Under the pieces are notes generated by a model that searched no databases, was not told the origin of the DNA, and saw only the letters and a program-made list of their open reading frames with translations. From contig CAMNSA010000014.1 in the NCBI GenBank assembly GCA_946554335.1, positions 1 through 64,000 of the forward strand: a DNA stretch of 64,000 nt, in the 5' to 3' direction. The stretch is from an uncultured Neglectibacter sp. GTDB lineage: Bacteria; Bacillota; Clostridia; Oscillospirales; Acutalibacteraceae. Shown here piece after piece: positions 63,101 to 64,000 of this stretch (position 1 is its first letter; each line of letters starts with the position of its first letter). Both the position numbers and the translations under genes were made by a program.

Positions 63101-63633
63101 GCAAGCTTCCGAAAGATCTCTCCCAGCAGGAGCAGGATCAGCTTGTTACCCGGCTTCTGGGCTGCCGGGATGTGACCAGCGCCTTTTCCACCACCGAGCT
63201 TTCCGAAAGCTTCGGAAACAGCATCAAAAGCATTGATTCCATTATCCTGGTGTTGATCCTGAGTGCGGGGGCTTTGGCCTTTGTGGTGCTTTACAACCTG
63301 ATGAACATCAATATCAGCGAGCGAAAGAAAGAGCTTGCCACCATCAAGGTGCTGGGCTTTTACGACCGGGAGGTCTCGGCCTATATCTACCGTGAGACCG
63401 GCATTTTGAGCCTGATCGGCACAGCATTGGGGCTGGTTCTGGGCTTCTTTCTGCACCAGTATGTGGTGCGCACCGCGGAGATTGACGTCGTCATGTTCGC
63501 CCGCACTGTGCTCCCCCAAAGCTACTTGTACAGCGCCCTGCTCACTCTGGCGTTCTCCGCTTTGATCTGCCTGATCATGTACCCCAAGCTCAAGGCCATC
63601 AGCATGGTGGAAAGCATGAAGGCTCCGGAATGA
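60154..63633 (+). CDS. FtsX-like ABC permease with long periplasm-side coiled coil
   Basis: 1159 residues. TM helix near 18-40, an outer domain, then a long Glu/Lys/Ala-rich coiled coil (about 255-610) carrying repeated LxxAKxELxxG/LEDGRKEL-type heptads; three FtsX TM helices (about 630-760), a second outer domain, and three C-terminal helices (about 1030-1150). This is the large two-FtsX-domain form found in Firmicutes. The outer coiled coil probably reaches the cell wall, so it may control a wall hydrolase or export a product. AAGGAG precedes the ATG. No two-component system adjoins it. Confidence 0.88.
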   Translation: MKKSYLRSVFRTIRGTFSRFLAIFAIVALGVGFLAGLLSSPDDMRLSADRYYDDTGLYDLRVLSTLGLTEEDLDAVRGIEGVKEVLPVKDTDLLLLSSQGDSYTARIHTLPGDDSVSVNTPQLISGRMPEKSGECVVVATPSLVGDKDWIGEKLTVDREEAEEETRDSLPSSLTVVGTVKSSLYLSMEREHTTVGAGTLGLIAYTLPETFSYDYYTGFYLTGEGCEELSAFSDAYEDRTEALKESLDSLGEERSRLRYEEIIGEAEEELSKAQKELDDKKAEAEKELSDGEKELEDGRKELSDSEQRLRDAKAQIDSGEQELANQRASYNAQIAASQQQLDEGYAQLKSYEDALQEGLTKIEQAQAQIDAGYEALDKGDHQLLAAKEELDKTEAQLLALENGKQALWQAAAALNIPVTDTSDAGALALIDTLSSLSEEAAAPFAALKEGLLALAAQGQDTVSARVQLEAGKAEYEKNLQAAKQAREELDEQQKALNEQAAPVLEQQKALKEQREKLDRSKAQLQQAMASARLEFYQAEEELNDARAQYNDGLAKLNEGRKELESAEKELEDGRAQFHEEVEDAEEELRDARAKIRDIEEGQWHLFTRSSNAGFSSYASNADKIAAIASVFPVFFFLVAALVVLTTMTRMVEEQRLQIGTLKALGYSSGAIAFQYLFYAALGSVLGSVIGLLIGCRLFPYIIINAYNIMYDIPAAFTPFWPSYCLLSSLLMTLCALLSTLLACWSELRSSPAALMLPKAPKAGKRIFLEYITPLWERLKFTQKVTARNLIRYKKRFFMTVIGISGCTALLVTGFGIKDSISPIVSLQYEELNRYQLMVVLKSEEALSGREFKSIMGSKEEIEGSLPVMQNEGQVIPRRGDPEDSVSIFVPSDSALLPDYFTFRHRGDRSLIPFDENQVVVTEKLAQRQHLKVGDTIRVKNQDGEEGSFTITQICENYVSHYLYLSPAAYEEAFRTPPEMNTVLCKLPKDLSQQEQDQLVTRLLGCRDVTSAFSTTELSESFGNSIKSIDSIILVLILSAGALAFVVLYNLMNINISERKKELATIKVLGFYDREVSAYIYRETGILSLIGTALGLVLGFFLHQYVVRTAEIDVVMFARTVLPQSYLYSALLTLAFSALICLIMYPKLKAISMVESMKAPE

Positions 63634-63675
63634 GCCCATCTTTGGAAAAAGCTTCCTTCAAAACCCTCAAAGGAC

Positions 63676-63704
63676 TTGAAAAGGGAAAAAATTTAGGCTA
63701 TAAT
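63676..63704 (+). promoter_or_regulatory. pgk promoter
   Basis: TTGAAA, 17-bp spacer, TATAAT, with a ~55-nt leader to ATG 63767. Confidence 0.85.
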
Positions 63705-63766
63705 ACGGGATGGTAAATTGTGTATTATTTCACAAATAATCTAACCATAAAAAGGAGTGCTTCAGC

Positions 63767-64000
63767 ATGAACTATCTGAACAAGAAAACCGTTGAAGACA
63801 TTGATGTCAGCGGCAAGCGGGTTCTGGTCCGCTGCGACTTCAATGTTCCCATGAAGGACGGCGTCATCACTGACACCAAGCGCATCGTAGGCGCCCTTCC
63901 CACCGTCAAGTACCTGTCTGACCACGGCGCCAAAGTGATTCTCACCTCCCATATGGGCCGTCCCCACAACATCTTCAATGAGAAGGTAAAGCTGGATAAG
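63767..64000 (+). CDS. pgk: Phosphoglycerate kinase, N-terminal part
   Basis: 78 codons, cut by the window end. The start ([14 protein letters not shown], about 17-30) contains the 3-phosphoglycerate-binding Arg-Asp-Asn residues, and LTSHMGRP (about 60-67) supplies the basic patch His and Arg. The usual KGE after GRP is replaced by [12 protein letters not shown], the start of an insertion seen in some gut clostridial PGKs. AAAGGAG precedes the ATG. Glycolytic enzyme, ADP to ATP. Confidence 0.95.
   Translation, partial: MNYLNKKTVEDIDVSGKRVLVRCDFNVPMKDGVITDTKRIVGALPTVKYLSDHGAKVILTSHMGRPHNIFNEKVKLDK

Noticed and set aside
62131-63639. 502-codon minus-strand frame opposite the FtsX-like permease
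   Set aside because: His/Gln/Gly-rich shadow without motifs; starts and stops follow codon bias of the real gene.

Overview
The window looks like chromosome of a spore-forming Gram-positive gut-type anaerobe in the class Clostridia, most likely near Oscillospiraceae/Ruminococcaceae. The evidence is direct: a complete spoIIA operon (spoIIAA-spoIIAB-sigF), a cotJABC spore-coat cassette, an exact CIRCE box, S-layer-homology (SLH) surface proteins, LytR-CpsA-Psr cell-wall ligases, a flavodiiron protein, purine-rich Shine-Dalgarno sites before almost every gene and many TTG starts. Base composition is fairly GC-rich except at the extreme left end. Species cannot be named from the sequence alone.

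Layout. 1-750: AT-richer left edge with the end of an unknown gene and an apparent gene remnant. 753-3110: PLP lyase (Alum_res family), acetyltransferase, secG. 3632-7653: sugar nucleotidyltransferase, two LCP ligases and GtrA, a cell-wall glycopolymer block. 7836-8612: a minus-strand noncoding locus with an exact consensus promoter, a terminator and three to four related ~107-126 nt units; this is the most unusual object here. 8858-10786: DUF1292 protein, a second structured RNA candidate (6S-like shape), and a Gfo/Idh/MocA dehydrogenase. 10969-11296: dispersed palindromic repeats. 11292-20412: mgtE with a long leader, then a nine-gene minus-strand run ydcF-pyrC-pyrF-GNAT-pyrK-pyrD-phosphatase-ruvX-degV; pyrK carries an in-frame insertion built of four palindromes. 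20739-23547: sugar isomerase, dehydrogenase, nitroreductase. 23542-24187: more palindromes. 24189-24531: RNase P RNA. 24567-31043: pncB, a small XRE regulator, an AI-2E-type permease, an aminotransferase and a PurF-like protein lacking the N-terminal cysteine.

31287-33940 is a metal-resistance operon: CadC-type sensor with both metal sites, a free HMA metallochaperone and a CPC P-type ATPase, behind a promoter with the operator right after the -10. 34076-35130 is cotJABC. 35289-36073 holds hsp20, an exact CIRCE box and a divergent promoter. 36074-39297 is a phosphodiesterase/MFS/FAD-oxidoreductase cassette. 39392-45058 holds the spoIIA operon, folC and valS. 45072-49036 is a divergent pair of secreted SLH proteins (transglutaminase-like; NlpC/P60-like with SH3). 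49193-53628 holds GH51 arabinofuranosidase and GH78 rhamnosidase, for plant polysaccharide side chains. 53708-55944 pairs a flavodiiron protein with a divergent Crp/Fnr regulator and two matching dyads between them. 56064-63633 carries two ABC export systems with trmL between them, and pgk begins at 63767.

All calls come from reading translations, motifs and local sequence by eye; no database or folding program was run.
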